Positions 12,870 to 26,681 are shown, counted from the stretch's first letter. The stretch is 64,000 nt of DNA from Thauera carbonicopians (GCF_025699485.1 NZ_JANUXN010000003.1:1-64000); one strand, 5' to 3'. Numbers and translations: made by a program. The notes: a model not told the origin generated them from the sequence alone.

Positions 12870-13534
12870 GCGGACGGCTGCAGGCTCATGCCGCTCAACT
12901 GGCCGAGGGTATTGCCGAGCTCGGCCTGGTGCTGGCCGAGGAAACGGTCGAGCGCCTGCTCGCTTTCGGCGAGTTGCTGCTGAAGTGGAACAAGGTCTAC
13001 AACCTGACCGCGATCCGCAACCCGCAGGAAGTCATCACCCACCATCTGCTCGATTCGCTGGTCGTGCTGCCGCAACTGCCGGCCGCCGGCCGCCTGGCCG
13101 ACATCGGCTCGGGCGGCGGGCTGCCGGGCGTGGTGCTGGCGATCGTGAATCCCGGGCTGATCGTCAGCTCGATCGAGACCGTCGGCAAGAAGGCGAGCTT
13201 CCAGCAGCAGGCGAAGATCGAGCTCGGCCTCGGCAACTTCAGCGTCTTCAACAAGCGCGTGGAGCAGGTACGGGCCGAAGACCTGCCGGGCGGCGCGGCC
13301 GACGGCGTGATTTCGCGGGCCTTTTCCAGCCTGGCCGACTTCGTGAACCTGTCCGGCCACCTCGTTGCCGACGGCGGTGCGCTGTATGCGATGAAGGGTG
13401 TTCATCCCGCCGACGAGATCGCGGCCCTGCCCGCGGGCTGGGCGGTGGCCGAGCTGCGCGCGCTGATGGTGCCGGGGCTGGAGGCCGAGCGCCATCTGCT
13501 CGTTCTTCGCCGCACTGGGGGCGGAACGGGCTGA
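12866..13534 (+). CDS. rsmG: 16S rRNA (guanine527-N7)-methyltransferase RsmG (GidB)
   Basis: Methylates G527 of 16S rRNA with S-adenosylmethionine. The 222 residues include [26 protein letters not shown] (about 40-65) and the SAM-binding loop [12 protein letters not shown] (about 77-88), both RsmG hallmarks. Its ATG overlaps the mnmG stop (ATGA), implying coupled translation. Confidence 0.96.
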   Translation: MSGRLQAHAAQLAEGIAELGLVLAEETVERLLAFGELLLKWNKVYNLTAIRNPQEVITHHLLDSLVVLPQLPAAGRLADIGSGGGLPGVVLAIVNPGLIVSSIETVGKKASFQQQAKIELGLGNFSVFNKRVEQVRAEDLPGGAADGVISRAFSSLADFVNLSGHLVADGGALYAMKGVHPADEIAALPAGWAVAELRALMVPGLEAERHLLVLRRTGGGTG

Positions 13535-13612
13535 TGCATCGCAACATTGAAGTACACTCGGGGCTCCGCGCCATGCGCACAGCCCCTGCAAACGGAACAG
13601 CCTGATTCGACC

Positions 13613-14383
13613 ATGGCCAAGATTTTTTGCGTCGCCAACCAGAAAGGTGGGGTGGGCAAGACCACCACCTGCGTCAACCTCGCCGCCGCGCTGCAACTGG
13701 CCGGCCAGCGCACGCTGCTGATCGACCTCGATCCGCAGGGCAACGCGACGATGGGCAGCGGCATCGACAAGCGCGGCCTGAAGGCGTCGATCTACCAGTT
13801 GCTGGTGGGCCTGGAAGACCTCGCCGGCGTGTGCGTCACTTCGCCGACCGGCGGCTACGACGTGCTGCCGGCCAACCGCGATCTCGCCGGCGCAGAAGTC
13901 GAGCTGGTCGATCTCGAGCAGCGCGAGAAGCGGCTGCGCAATGCGCTCGCGCCCTTCGACGCCGACTACGACTTCGTCCTCATCGACTGCCCGCCTTCGC
14001 TGTCGATGCTGACGCTGAACGGCCTGTGCTGCGCCAACGGCGTGATCATCCCGATGCAGTGCGAGTACTACGCGCTGGAAGGGCTGTCCGACCTGGTCAA
14101 CACGATCAAGAAGGTGCATGCCAACCTCAACCGCGATCTCAAGATCATCGGCCTGTTGCGGGTGATGTTCGATCCGCGCATGACGCTGCAGCAGCAGGTT
14201 TCCGCCCAGCTCGAAGGGCATTTCGGCGACAAGGTGTTCCGCGCCATCGTGCCGCGCAACGTCCGCCTTGCCGAAGCGCCCAGCCACGGCATGCCGGGCG
14301 TGGTCTTCGACAGGGCGGCCAAGGGCGCGCAGGCTTACATGGCTTTCGCGCGCGAGATGATCGAGCGCGCCAGGACCTTCTGA
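13613..14383 (+). CDS. parA: Chromosome partitioning ATPase ParA
   Basis: 256-residue deviant Walker ATPase that drives origin segregation with ParB. The motif KGGVGKTTT lies at 11-19, with DLDPQGNATMGSG and FVLIDCPPSLSMLTLN following. It lacks the N-terminal helix-turn-helix of plasmid type Ia ParA, so it is the chromosomal form. The start is set by the family N-terminus (MAKIFCVANQKGG). No parS (TGTTTCACGTGAAACA) was recognised in the block. Confidence 0.96.
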   Translation: MAKIFCVANQKGGVGKTTTCVNLAAALQLAGQRTLLIDLDPQGNATMGSGIDKRGLKASIYQLLVGLEDLAGVCVTSPTGGYDVLPANRDLAGAEVELVDLEQREKRLRNALAPFDADYDFVLIDCPPSLSMLTLNGLCCANGVIIPMQCEYYALEGLSDLVNTIKKVHANLNRDLKIIGLLRVMFDPRMTLQQQVSAQLEGHFGDKVFRAIVPRNVRLAEAPSHGMPGVVFDRAAKGAQAYMAFAREMIERARTF

Positions 14384-14397
14384 ATCCGGACACGACC

Positions 14398-15249
14398 ATG
14401 AATAAACCCAGACTCAAGGGCCTCGGCCGCGGACTCGATGCGCTGCTGGCGGCCAACCAGGACGACGAACCCGAGAAGGGCGAGCTGCAGACCCTGCCCA
14501 CAATCGCGCTGCAGCCGGGCAAGTACCAGCCGCGCACGCGCATGGACCCGGGCTCGCTGGAGGAGCTGGCGGCCTCGATCAAGGCTCAGGGCGTCATGCA
14601 GCCGATCATGGTGCGGCCGGTGGGCGAGGACAGCTACGAGATCATCGCCGGCGAGCGTCGCTGGCGTGCCTCGCAGATCGCCGGCCTGGCCGAGGTGCCC
14701 TGCCTGGTGCGCGAGATCCCGGACGAAGCGGCGCTGGCGATGTCGCTGATCGAGAACATCCAGCGCGAAGACCTCAATCCGCTCGAGGAAGCCAGCGGCA
14801 TCCAGCGCCTGATCGACGAGTTCGAGATGACCCACCAACAGGCCGCCGATGCGGTCGGACGTTCGCGGCCGGCGGCATCGAACCTGCTGCGCCTGCTCAA
14901 CCTCGCCAAGCCGGTGCAGGAACTGCTGATGGCCGGCGACATCGACATGGGCCATGCGCGCGCGCTGCTGCCGCTCGACGGCGCCAGCCAGATCCAGCTG
15001 GCCAACCAGGTCGCCGCCCGCCAGTTGTCGGTGCGCGACACCGAGCGCCTGGTGCAGCAGATCCTGAATCCCCGCCAGAAGAAGCTCGCGCATCAGCCGG
15101 ACCGCGACCTGCTGCGGCTGGAAGAAGAGATCGCCGACAGCATCGGCGCTTCGGTGAAGATCCGGGCCAACAAGAAGGGCGCCGGCGAAGTCACGATCCG
15201 CTTCGGCAGCCTGGACCAGCTCGACGGCCTGCTCGGGCGCTTGCGCTGA
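14398..15249 (+). CDS. parB: Chromosome partitioning protein ParB
   Basis: 283-residue CTP-dependent parS-binding clamp. The N-terminus LGRGLDALLA (ParA-stimulating) is followed by the nuclease-fold CTPase motifs YEIIAGERRWRA (about 79-90) and ENIQREDLNPLEEA (about 118-131), a helix-turn-helix (THQQAADAVGRSRPAASNLLRLLNL) and a C-terminal dimerisation domain. It starts 15 bp after parA and shares its operon. Confidence 0.96.
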   Translation: MNKPRLKGLGRGLDALLAANQDDEPEKGELQTLPTIALQPGKYQPRTRMDPGSLEELAASIKAQGVMQPIMVRPVGEDSYEIIAGERRWRASQIAGLAEVPCLVREIPDEAALAMSLIENIQREDLNPLEEASGIQRLIDEFEMTHQQAADAVGRSRPAASNLLRLLNLAKPVQELLMAGDIDMGHARALLPLDGASQIQLANQVAARQLSVRDTERLVQQILNPRQKKLAHQPDRDLLRLEEEIADSIGASVKIRANKKGAGEVTIRFGSLDQLDGLLGRLR

Positions 15250-15301
15250 CCGGGGCACGCAAGAAAGGCTCCCATGCTCCATCGCTGCGCGGGCCGCAGG
15301 A

Positions 15302-15325
15302 GGGCCGGCTTTGCACGGCCGGCCC
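15302..15325 (+). terminator. GC-rich hairpin after parB
   Basis: GGGCCGGC (15302-15309) pairs with GCCGGCCC (15318-15325). It lies about 50 bp behind the parB stop. No T-run follows, so termination strength is uncertain. Confidence 0.4.
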
Positions 15326-15393
15326 GTTCCGCAGGCGCGGAGCACTGCTCCACCTCTCGAGGGAGTGCTTTTGCCTTGGGACGGCACGGCGGC

Positions 15394-15439
15394 AAAAAAG
15401 CCGGGCAAGCCGGCTCATGTGAACCGGCCTGCCCGGCTT
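15394..15439 (-). terminator. Intrinsic terminator of the PEP-CTERM gene
   Basis: A long stem (about 19 bp with two mismatches, arms 15398-15416 and 15421-15439) is followed on the minus strand by six T residues (complement of 15394-15399). It lies 25 bp behind the minus-strand PEP-CTERM gene. Confidence 0.8.
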
Positions 15440-15464
15440 CTTGCCGGGTGGGGGGAAGGCGATA

Positions 15465-16301
15465 TCAGGACAGCTTGCGGCGGCCTGCGAGCAGTCCGAC
15501 CAGTCCCAGCCCCAGCAGGGCGAGTGTGCCGGGTTCGGGAACCGGATTCGGAGTCGGGTCGACCGGAGTGAGATCGGTCGTGAACCACGTCTTCTTGTAG
15601 GCAACCACCTGGTTCAGCCCGGGTTGGTTCGAACCTTCCAGCACCACGGCATCGCCGGTACCGTTGCCGAAGCCCACTGCCGCAGTTTGGCTGGTACCCG
15701 TACTCTCCCACGGCATTGCGAGCCAGAAGAAGCCGATTGCGCCTTCGCCTTCGGGCGTGTCGTAGTCGTCGCCGCGAATGACCATCTGGAAGGTATTGAG
15801 CTGATCACCCCGGCTGTTGTAGGAGCCGACGTTCAGCCAGGTCAGGATGGTCTGGTTTGCATCCTGGCGCAGATGGAGTACGCCGCTGTTCGGGTTGCGG
15901 GTGTCAACATCGCCGAACCAGACCGAAATGGTAGGAATGCTGGCGCCGATCGGACCGGTGGGGATGTAGGCCGAGTTTCCGTTGGTGAAGCTGATGTTGC
16001 CGTTGTTGTTGGCGTAGAAGCTCGAATAGTTGGCGCCGAAGAACGAAAAATCGAAACCGAAGCTGATCGGGCCCGAGAAACCGTCATCGTTACGGCCGTT
16101 CGCGTTGCCGACTCCAGCCGCACTGCCGCCCCCCGTCATGACGACCACGTCGCCAATGACGTCCGTGTAGAGCACGGAAGTGGACTGCAGTGCGGATTGC
16201 GGGAAGGTGGTCAGCGCGGCCTGGGCCGAGCCGGTGGAAGCGAGGAAGGCAAAGGCGGCGGTGGCAACCCACTTCGAGTGCCTGGAGATCTGTTGCTGCA
16301 T
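15465..16301 (-). CDS. Secreted PEP-CTERM protein with nidogen-like domain
   Basis: A 278-residue exported protein. A signal peptide (about 1-28, ending STGSAQA-ALT) leads a nidogen-like (NIDO) extracellular domain (about 75-215: GFDFSFFGANYSSFYANNNG, IGASIPTISVWFGDVD, FQMVIRGDD). The C-terminus carries the sorting signal VPEPGTLALLGLGLVGLLAGRRK: the PEP motif, a membrane helix and a basic tail, recognised by exosortase in exopolysaccharide-forming Gram-negatives. AGGAG precedes the ATG. It is a single-gene unit inserted between parB and the ATP synthase operon and is slightly richer in A+T than its neighbours. Role: surface or matrix protein, inferred. Confidence 0.9.
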   Translation of the reverse strand: MQQQISRHSKWVATAAFAFLASTGSAQAALTTFPQSALQSTSVLYTDVIGDVVVMTGGGSAAGVGNANGRNDDGFSGPISFGFDFSFFGANYSSFYANNNGNISFTNGNSAYIPTGPIGASIPTISVWFGDVDTRNPNSGVLHLRQDANQTILTWLNVGSYNSRGDQLNTFQMVIRGDDYDTPEGEGAIGFFWLAMPWESTGTSQTAAVGFGNGTGDAVVLEGSNQPGLNQVVAYKKTWFTTDLTPVDPTPNPVPEPGTLALLGLGLVGLLAGRRKLS

Positions 16302-16773
16302 TGGTGGCTCCTGGTTGGTCGATGTCCGCGCAGTCGTGAAGCCCTGCGCTGGGAGTGACGCTGGAGCAAAAAGGGTGCCGGACGTGGATTTGCCATTGAA
16401 AACAATAGCCTGATCGAATTTTCTATTTATGCCATTTAAATGATGTAAAGTTTGTCGACGTCTTGACGAAAAGGCTTCTATCTTTTTCTTTGAAGTGATA
16501 AGCACCTTTCGGTGCCGGCGGCTGGAAGTGTGTGATCCGTACCGCGGTCGCATGGCTCGGGCATGCGCACGTCGTCGAAGGCAGCCGGATGGCCGATGGC
16601 GCATGGGCGCACGTGACAGTCGAATGAAACGAATATTTTCTATAAGATATACGACAGCTGACGGGTTGTTTGCTGCAATGCAACTCAGGTTTGACTTTGC
16701 TGTGGATAACCCCTAGTATTCGCGGGATTTTTCGGCGGTCTCCGGCCGAGTCGGCAGCTGGGCGCAACAATCG
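16302..16773. other. 472-bp divergent intergenic region
   Basis: Lies between the minus-strand PEP-CTERM gene and atpI. It is unusually A+T-rich at 16390-16500 (TTTTCTATTTATGCC, CATTTAAATG). It holds the atp promoter at 16691-16719. No coding region or RNA gene is recognisable here. Confidence 0.6.
16691..16719 (+). promoter_or_regulatory. Sigma-70 promoter of the ATP synthase operon with DnaA box in spacer
   Basis: TTGACT (16691-16696) and TAGTAT (16714-16719) are separated by exactly 17 bp, about 55 bp before atpI. The spacer contains TGTGGATAA (16701-16709), the exact complement of the DnaA box TTATCCACA. A DnaA molecule bound here would compete with RNA polymerase. Confidence 0.6.
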
Positions 16774-17962
<1,189 letters not shown>

Positions 17963-18024
17963 AAACAAGTTTCAGCTTCATCTTCAACGTAGTACCTGGT
18001 TTTTAAACTCACCTTCCCCACTAA

Positions 18025-18279
<255 letters not shown>

Positions 18280-18326
18280 TCGGTTCGAGTTCATCCTTTT
18301 TTGAACCAACCTGAGGGCCAAGAACC

Positions 18327-18800
18327 GTGAATTTGAACGCAACCCTGATAGCCCAGCTCGTTGTGTTCTTCATTCTGGCGTGGTTCACGATGAAATTCGT
18401 GTGGCCGCCCATCGTGAAGGCACTGGACGAGCGTGCGAAGAAAATCGCCGACGGGCTGGCAGCTGCGGACAAGGCCAAGGCCGATCTGGCACTCGCCGAG
18501 AAGAAGGTCGTCGAGGAACTGCGCAAGGCCCGCGAATCCGCGGGTGATGTGCGTACCTCCGCTGAAAAGCAGGCGAGCCAGCTTGTCGACGAAGCCCGTG
18601 CCGAAGCCGCCCGCATCATTGCGGCCGCCCGCGAAGCCGCCGAGGCTGAAGCCGGTGTCGCATCCCAGCGCGCCAAGGAAGCATTGCGCGACCAAGTCGC
18701 CAGCCTGGCCGTTGCCGGTGCCGAGAAGATCCTGCGCCGCGAAATCAACGCCCAGGTGCACAGCGAATTGCTTGCCAACCTGAAACAGGAACTGCAATAA
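18327..18800 (+). CDS. atpF: ATP synthase Fo subunit b
   Basis: 156-residue peripheral-stalk subunit: one N-terminal membrane helix (about 5-25) then a long alanine/glutamate/lysine coiled coil ([20 protein letters not shown]). It starts with GTG, preceded by GAGGG. The dimer of b connects Fo to the delta subunit, encoded three bases downstream. Confidence 0.96.
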   Translation: MNLNATLIAQLVVFFILAWFTMKFVWPPIVKALDERAKKIADGLAAADKAKADLALAEKKVVEELRKARESAGDVRTSAEKQASQLVDEARAEAARIIAAAREAAEAEAGVASQRAKEALRDQVASLAVAGAEKILRREINAQVHSELLANLKQELQ

Positions 18801-18803
18801 GTC

Positions 18804-19337
18804 ATGGCCGAGAACGTCACCATCGCGCGCCCCTATGCGGATGCCGCCTTCGAGCTGGCTCGCGGGGCAGGTGCGCTGGGGCCTTGGTCGGAAGCACTGG
18901 ATCGGCTCGCCGCCTTGGCAGCCGATCCGGACATGCGGGCCTGCATCGCCGATCCCAATCTCAGCGCCGATCAGCTCGTGAAGCTGGTGCTGGATGTGGC
19001 CGGAACCCTGTCCGCTGAACAGCAGAACTTCGTCCGCGTGCTCGTGGATAACGAACGTCTGCAGGTGCTTCCCGAGATCCGTGACCTGTTCGTTGCACTG
19101 AAGAACGAACACGAAGGTGTCCTGGAGGCTGAAATCGCCTCTGCCTTCCCCCTCGACGATGCGACCCTGGCATCGCTCAAGTCCGACCTCGAAGCCCGCT
19201 TCAAGGCGAACCTGAACATCCAGGTCCATATCGATCCCGCCCTCATCGGTGGGGTCCGCATCGCCGTCGGCGACGAAGTCATCGACGCCTCGGTACGCGG
19301 CAAGCTCGCGAACATGGCCGCTGCGCTAAAGAACTAG
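18804..19337 (+). CDS. atpH: ATP synthase F1 subunit delta
   Basis: 177-residue stalk subunit that ties the F1 head to subunit b. The N-terminal six-helix domain starts [14 protein letters not shown], and the C-terminal signature [21 protein letters not shown] is present. It lies between atpF (3-bp gap) and atpA (13-bp gap). Confidence 0.96.
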   Translation: MAENVTIARPYADAAFELARGAGALGPWSEALDRLAALAADPDMRACIADPNLSADQLVKLVLDVAGTLSAEQQNFVRVLVDNERLQVLPEIRDLFVALKNEHEGVLEAEIASAFPLDDATLASLKSDLEARFKANLNIQVHIDPALIGGVRIAVGDEVIDASVRGKLANMAAALKN

Positions 19338-19350
19338 GAGCATAAAAGCT

Positions 19351-20889
<1,539 letters not shown>

Positions 20890-20910
20890 GGCCGGCGAGG
20901 GAGACGGAAT

Positions 20911-21780
20911 ATGGCAAGCGGTAAGGAAATCCGTACCAAGATCAAGAGCGTGCAAAACACGCGCAAGATCACCAAGGCCATGGAGATGGTGGCCGCATCC
21001 AAGATGCGCAAGGCGCAGGAGCGGATGCGGGCTGCCCGCCCCTTTGCCGAGAAGATCCGCCGACTCGCCGCGAACCTGTCCCAGGCCAATGTGACCGACT
21101 ACAAGCACCCCTTCCTGGTTCACAAGAGCCAGATCAAGCGGGTGGGGCTGATCCTGGTGACCACCGACAAGGGTTTGTGCGGTGGTCTCAACACCAACGT
21201 CCAGCGCATCGCCCTCAACGCGATGAAGGACTGGGAGTCCTCGGGCGTGACCGAGATCCGTGCCTGCGCCATCGGCAACAAGGGTCTGGGCTTCATGCAG
21301 CGGATGGGCGCCAAGGTGGTGTCGAACGTCACCCAGCTGGGTGACACGCCGCACCTGGAGAAGCTGATCGGTCCGGTCAAGATCATGCTCGACGCGTTCC
21401 AGAACGACGAGCTCGATGCGGTCTACCTGGTCTATACCCGCTTCATCAACACGATGAAGCAGGAACCGGTGCTCGAGCAGCTGCTGCCGCTCACCGGTGA
21501 AAAGCTGGGAACGCCGGACAGTTCGTGGGATTACCTCTACGAGCCGGATCCGCAGGTCGTCATCGACGAACTGCTGGTCCGCTACGTCGAGGCGCTGGTC
21601 TATCAGGCCGTGGCCGAGAACATGGCATCCGAACAGAGCGCGCGCATGGTGGCAATGAAGGCCGCTTCCGACAATGCCAAGAACGTGATTGGCGAACTGC
21701 AGCTGGTCTACAACAAGACCCGCCAGGCCGCGATCACCAAGGAGCTGTCGGAAATCGTCGGCGGCGCCGCCGCGGTGTAA
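20911..21780 (+). CDS. atpG: ATP synthase F1 subunit gamma
   Basis: 289-residue central rotor shaft. The N-terminal helix [29 protein letters not shown] and the C-terminal helix [25 protein letters not shown], which form the rotating coiled coil, are both intact. GAGGGAGACGG precedes the start. Confidence 0.97.
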   Translation: MASGKEIRTKIKSVQNTRKITKAMEMVAASKMRKAQERMRAARPFAEKIRRLAANLSQANVTDYKHPFLVHKSQIKRVGLILVTTDKGLCGGLNTNVQRIALNAMKDWESSGVTEIRACAIGNKGLGFMQRMGAKVVSNVTQLGDTPHLEKLIGPVKIMLDAFQNDELDAVYLVYTRFINTMKQEPVLEQLLPLTGEKLGTPDSSWDYLYEPDPQVVIDELLVRYVEALVYQAVAENMASEQSARMVAMKAASDNAKNVIGELQLVYNKTRQAAITKELSEIVGGAAAV

Positions 21781-21791
21781 CGGATTATTGA

Positions 21792-23207
<1,416 letters not shown>

Positions 23208-23260
23208 TTCGTCCGCCCGCGCGGTGCTCCGGCGCCGCGCGGATTTGAAAAGGAAACACT

Positions 23261-23686
23261 ATGGCTATGACGGTTCATGTCGACATCGTCAGTGCGGAAG
23301 AGCAGATCTTCTCCGGGCTGGCCGAATTCGTCGCGCTGCCTGGCGAGGCGGGTGAACTCGGCATTCTGCCCGGCCACATGCCGCTGATGACCCGGATCAA
23401 ACCGGGTGCGGTGCGGGTCAAGGTTCCGAATCAGGCGGAAGAAGAGCTTGTGTTCGTTGCCGGTGGTTTGCTCGAAGTTCAGCCGGGTCTGGTGACGGTG
23501 CTTGCCGACACCGCGATCCGCGGCAAGGATCTGGACGAAGCGAAGGCGCTGGAAGCCAAGAAGAAGGCTGAAGAGGCAATGGCGAACCAGACCGCGCGTC
23601 TGGATTACGCCAAGGCTCAGGCCGAGCTCATGGAAGCGGTGGCCCAGCTCGCCGCGATCGAGCGTCTGCGCAAGCGCGGTCACTGA
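23261..23686 (+). CDS. atpC: ATP synthase F1 subunit epsilon
   Basis: 141-residue rotor subunit and intrinsic inhibitor. The beta-sandwich part ([22 protein letters not shown]) is followed by a helical hairpin ([15 protein letters not shown] onward). AAAGGAAA precedes the start. It ends the atp operon and is followed 31 bp later by a strong terminator. Confidence 0.97.
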   Translation: MAMTVHVDIVSAEEQIFSGLAEFVALPGEAGELGILPGHMPLMTRIKPGAVRVKVPNQAEEELVFVAGGLLEVQPGLVTVLADTAIRGKDLDEAKALEAKKKAEEAMANQTARLDYAKAQAELMEAVAQLAAIERLRKRGH

Positions 23687-23717
23687 TCGCTTGTCGTCCT
23701 GCCCTGCGGGTGGGATC

Positions 23718-23757
23718 GAAATAAAAAAGCAGCTCTGCGGAGCTGCTTTTTTATTTC
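23718..23757. terminator. Strong bidirectional terminator after the atp operon
   Basis: An 18-bp perfect inverted repeat (23718-23735 with 23740-23757) around a TGCG loop. The GCAGCTC/GAGCTGC core is flanked by A-rich and T-rich tracts, so it can act on both strands. Confidence 0.9.
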
Positions 23758-23827
23758 CGTCTTCGCTTCGGGTTTCCCCTGCGTGGCTCGGCCTGCGCGG
23801 CCCGACTCTTGCATGAATGCCGTAGCC

Positions 23828-23927
23828 GTGGGAGTGGCTTTAGCCGGGGGGCGAGCCGCGACACTAGGCCCCTGGTTCTTGCCTGGAGGTCGTCACGCGC
23901 CCCGTCACGGCGCTGAAGCGGCCCTAC
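23828..23927. repeat. REP/BIME-like inverted pair with GTRG heads
   Basis: A palindromic unit GTGGGAGTGGCTTTAGCC opens at 23828. A second, inverted copy closes the element (GTAGGGCCGCTTCAGC, read on the minus strand from 23927). Each starts with the GTRG tetranucleotide typical of REP elements mobilised by RAYT transposases, and the pair faces each other as in a BIME. It sits between the atp terminator and ubiJ, outside genes. No RAYT gene is in the window. Confidence 0.55.
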
Positions 23928-23956
23928 AAACTGGGCTCAAAGGGGGCGATGGAATG

Positions 23957-24538
23957 TCAGCCGCCCTGCTCCAGCCGCGAAATGCGCTTGTCGAGGCGGC
24001 CGAGCGCATCGCGCAGGGCGACGATGTCCTGTGCGACAGCCGGGAGCGCGCTGCGGGGCATGAGCAGCGGCGCCTCTTCGGTCAGATATTCGGCCACGTT
24101 GCCGCCTGCGCGCTCGACCGAGCGGCGCCCTTCGTCGAGCAACTGCTTGCCGCCTTCGACCAGGCGATGGGCGGCGATGTCGCCGAACAGCCGGGAGAGG
24201 TCTTCTTCCGCATCCCAGCGCAGGTGGCGGAAGACGAAACCCAGCGCATCGGCGAGTTCGGCATTACCTTCGATGCGCACGTGGCGCATTGCCGTTTCCA
24301 GCCCATCGACCAGCAGCTTCGGCAGGTCGGCTGCGGCGAGCACCAGCGATACTTCGGGCTCGCTCTCGCCGACCCATGCGGCGAGATAGCCTTCGGTGGA
24401 TATCGAGAAATCGATCTCCAACAGCGGCGTGACGGCGAGCCGGGCGGTGCGGCCGGCGTGCGGCAGCAGGCGCGTGCGCGCCCAGCCCGATTGCGACAGC
24501 AGGTGATTGGTGGCGGAAAGAAAGACGCTGGACAGCAT
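23957..24538 (-). CDS. ubiJ: Ubiquinone biosynthesis accessory factor UbiJ (SCP2 domain)
   Basis: 193-residue protein with an N-terminal SCP2-like lipid-binding domain (about 30-110: LEIDFSISTEGYLAAW, RIEGNAELADALGFVFRHLRWDAEEDLSRLFGD) and a C-terminal helix and coiled coil (DIVALRDALGRLDKRISRLEQ). UbiJ carries hydrophobic ubiquinone intermediates in the Ubi complex. The location near ubiE on the same strand supports the call, although a Tim44-like gene intervenes and ubiB is not in the window. Confidence 0.85.
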   Translation of the reverse strand: MLSSVFLSATNHLLSQSGWARTRLLPHAGRTARLAVTPLLEIDFSISTEGYLAAWVGESEPEVSLVLAAADLPKLLVDGLETAMRHVRIEGNAELADALGFVFRHLRWDAEEDLSRLFGDIAAHRLVEGGKQLLDEGRRSVERAGGNVAEYLTEEAPLLMPRSALPAVAQDIVALRDALGRLDKRISRLEQGG

Positions 24539-24583
24539 GGCAGCCGAGCCTGAAGAGGTGGGGAAAAAAGCCGAGCTGAAAGC

Positions 24584-24609
24584 AAAACGGGGAGGCCTGA
24601 GCCTCCCCG
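24584..24609 (-). terminator. Terminator behind the Tim44-like gene
   Basis: CGGGGAGGC (24588-24596) and GCCTCCCCG (24601-24609) form a 9-bp stem with a 4-nt loop; the minus strand continues with TTTTGCTTT. It separates the Tim44-like gene from ubiJ, so ubiJ likely has its own promoter or depends on read-through. Confidence 0.75.
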
Positions 24610-24623
24610 CTGTTCCTGCGTGC

Positions 24624-25493
24624 TTAGTTCGTCTGCTGGATGCCGGCGATGAGCCAGCCGCCCTGGCCCTTGACCGGCTTGGTCAGGTGCCAGATCTCGT
24701 CGAAGGCTTCCGGCGCGGCGTCTTCCGCTTCGCGCAACAGGCCGTTGAAGCGGACACTGACGATGTAGCGCTCGCTGTCCTGCTCGACATCGACGACGTC
24801 GGCGTTCAGTTCGACGACGTCGGTGCGCTGGGCAGCGGCGCCGCGCTCGTTGAGCTGCATGCAGATTTCGGCGAAGACTTCCGGCGTGGTGAATTCACGC
24901 AGGTCGTCCAGGTTGCCGGCGTCGTTGGCAGCCTGCAGGCGGATGAAGTTCAGCTTGGCCTGGCGGGCGAAGCCCTGCACGTCGAAGCCTTCGGCAACCG
25001 CCTTGTCCAGGCCCGAAGCTGCCGCGGCCTGCGGCGCGGCCGACATCGGCGGCATCGGGTTCAGCGGCCGTGCGCCGGTGCCTGCACCAGTGTTCGCCCC
25101 TGCGTACTGCAGGTTCTGGCTCTGCTGGTTGTTGGCGTTGCGGCGGAACAGCAGGCGGAAGATGAAGAAGGCTGCGGCTGCGAGCAGCAGGATCATCATG
25201 AACGAAGCCATTTCCTCGCCGAGGCCGAGGTGGGAGAACAGCGCGGCCAGACCCAGACCGGCGGCGAGGCCGGCGATCGGACCCATCCAGGAGCGCTTCG
25301 GTGCGGCAGCGGCTGCGCCGGCTGGCGGGGTGTTCTGGGTTGCGGCGGGTTGGCGGGGCGCTTGCTGAGGCGTCGCGTTGCGCTTCATGCCGAAGCTGCT
25401 GCCGCCGCCAAGGCGCTTGGCTTCAGCTTCGGGGGCGCCGATGAAGCCGAATGAAAAGATGGCGACGATCAGGGTGAGGATCAGATTCTTCAT
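24624..25493 (-). CDS. Tim44-like domain membrane protein
   Basis: 289 residues. A signal-like N-terminus (about 1-25) precedes a low-complexity Ala/Pro/Gln region, then two hydrophobic helices (about 71-90 and 95-112) and an NTF2-fold Tim44-like domain (about 155-289: FDVQGFARQAKLNFIRLQAANDAGNLDDLREFTTPEVFAEI). Bacterial homologues are inner-membrane proteins of uncertain role. AGGAG lies about 12 bp before the chosen ATG. The position between ubiE and ubiJ is the only functional hint. Confidence 0.85.
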   Translation of the reverse strand: MKNLILTLIVAIFSFGFIGAPEAEAKRLGGGSSFGMKRNATPQQAPRQPAATQNTPPAGAAAAAPKRSWMGPIAGLAAGLGLAALFSHLGLGEEMASFMMILLLAAAAFFIFRLLFRRNANNQQSQNLQYAGANTGAGTGARPLNPMPPMSAAPQAAAASGLDKAVAEGFDVQGFARQAKLNFIRLQAANDAGNLDDLREFTTPEVFAEICMQLNERGAAAQRTDVVELNADVVDVEQDSERYIVSVRFNGLLREAEDAAPEAFDEIWHLTKPVKGQGGWLIAGIQQTN

Positions 25494-25513
25494 CGTTGGT
25501 GGGTCTCCTGGGT

Positions 25514-26251
25514 TCAAAGCTTGTAGCCGCGGTGCAGGGCAACCACCCCTGCACTGAGGTTGAAGTAATCGACACGCGAAAGGCCGGCTTGTTCCATCAT
25601 GCCTTTCAATTCTTCCTGGCCGGGGTGCATGCGGATGGATTCGGCCAGATAGCGGTAGCTCTCGGCATCGTTCGCCACCTGCTTGCCCATCCACGGCAGC
25701 AGCTTGAAGGAATACAGGTCGTAGATCGGCGACAGCGGTTTCCATACGCGCGAGAACTCGAGCACCAGCAGGCGGCCGCTGGGGCGCAGCACACGGCGCA
25801 TCTCGGCCAGCGCGGCGTCCTTGTGGGTCATGTTGCGCAGGCCGAAGGCGACGGTCACGCAGTCGAACCAGTCGTCCGGGAAAGGCAGCTTCTCGGCGTT
25901 GCACTGGGCGCTCGGCATCGCATAGCCGTGGTCGATCATGCGGTCGCGGCCGCGCGACAGCATGGCGTGGTTGATGTCCGTCAGCCACACCTGCCCGCTC
26001 CTGCCGACCTTGCGGGCGAAGGCCAGCGACAGGTCGGCGGTGCCGCCGGCGACGTCGAGCACACGGTCGCCTTCGCGCACACCGGAGACCTGGATCGTGA
26101 AATGCTTCCACAGGCGGTGCAGGCCGAACGACATCAGGTCGTTCATCACGTCGTATTTCTGCGCGACCGAGGAGAACACCTCGGCCACCTTCTTTTCCTT
26201 GGCTTCCTCGGCAACCGTCTGGAAGCCGAAGTGCGTCGTCTTGTCGCTCAT
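25514..26251 (-). CDS. ubiE: Ubiquinone/menaquinone methyltransferase UbiE
   Basis: 245-residue C-methyltransferase of ubiquinone (and menaquinone) synthesis. The motifs [28 protein letters not shown] loop [11 protein letters not shown] (about 65-75) and [23 protein letters not shown] are diagnostic. It lies seven bases behind the DUF971 gene and 20 bp ahead of the Tim44-like gene, suggesting one operon. Confidence 0.97.
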   Translation of the reverse strand: MSDKTTHFGFQTVAEEAKEKKVAEVFSSVAQKYDVMNDLMSFGLHRLWKHFTIQVSGVREGDRVLDVAGGTADLSLAFARKVGRSGQVWLTDINHAMLSRGRDRMIDHGYAMPSAQCNAEKLPFPDDWFDCVTVAFGLRNMTHKDAALAEMRRVLRPSGRLLVLEFSRVWKPLSPIYDLYSFKLLPWMGKQVANDAESYRYLAESIRMHPGQEELKGMMEQAGLSRVDYFNLSAGVVALHRGYKL

Positions 26252-26258
26252 GATCGTC

Positions 26259-26681
26259 TCAGTGATGATGTCCGCAACCGCTCTTCGGCGCCGGCGGCGG
26301 CGCCTTGGCGGGATCGCGGCTGCCGCCGGCCCGGGCAAGGCGGTCGAGGTAGGTCTGCCACAGTGTTTCCTGCTGCTGGCCGAGCGTGTAGAGGTAGTCC
26401 CAGGAGTACAGGCCGCTGTCGTGGCCGTCGGAGAACACCGGGCGGACCGCGTAGTTGCCCACCGGCTGCAGGTCGACCACATCGATGTCGCGCTTGCCCT
26501 GCTGCAGGGTCTCCTGCCCCGGACCGTGTCCGCGGACTTCGGCCGAGGGCGAATGGACGCGCAGGAATTCGAAGGGCAAGGTGAAACGGCTACCGTCGTC
26601 GAAAGCGATCTCGAGCCGCTTCGACTGGCTGTGCAGGGTGATTTCGGTGGGAAGCGGGGTGTTCCGATCCAGTCCGGCCAT
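26259..26681 (-). CDS. DUF971 (GBBH-like N-terminal domain) protein
   Basis: 140 residues. The middle (about 8-95: [69 protein letters not shown]) matches DUF971, the domain also found at the N-terminus of gamma-butyrobetaine hydroxylase. The C-terminus CGHHH may bind a metal. Homologues next to ubiE are common in betaproteobacteria; the biochemical role is unknown. The start at 26681 has GAGG upstream; an earlier ATG at 26714 is possible. Confidence 0.85.
   Translation of the reverse strand: MAGLDRNTPLPTEITLHSQSKRLEIAFDDGSRFTLPFEFLRVHSPSAEVRGHGPGQETLQQGKRDIDVVDLQPVGNYAVRPVFSDGHDSGLYSWDYLYTLGQQQETLWQTYLDRLARAGGSRDPAKAPPPAPKSGCGHHH

Noticed and set aside
16611..16623. CGTGACAGTC, partial copy of the prophage palindrome upstream of atpI
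   Set aside because: The last three core bases do not match (GAA for ACG), so there is no inverted repeat; likely chance.
19041..19052. CGTGGATAAC and a similar string near 22545 as DnaA boxes
   Set aside because: Each has one mismatch and lies in codons for conserved Val-Asp-Asn residues.
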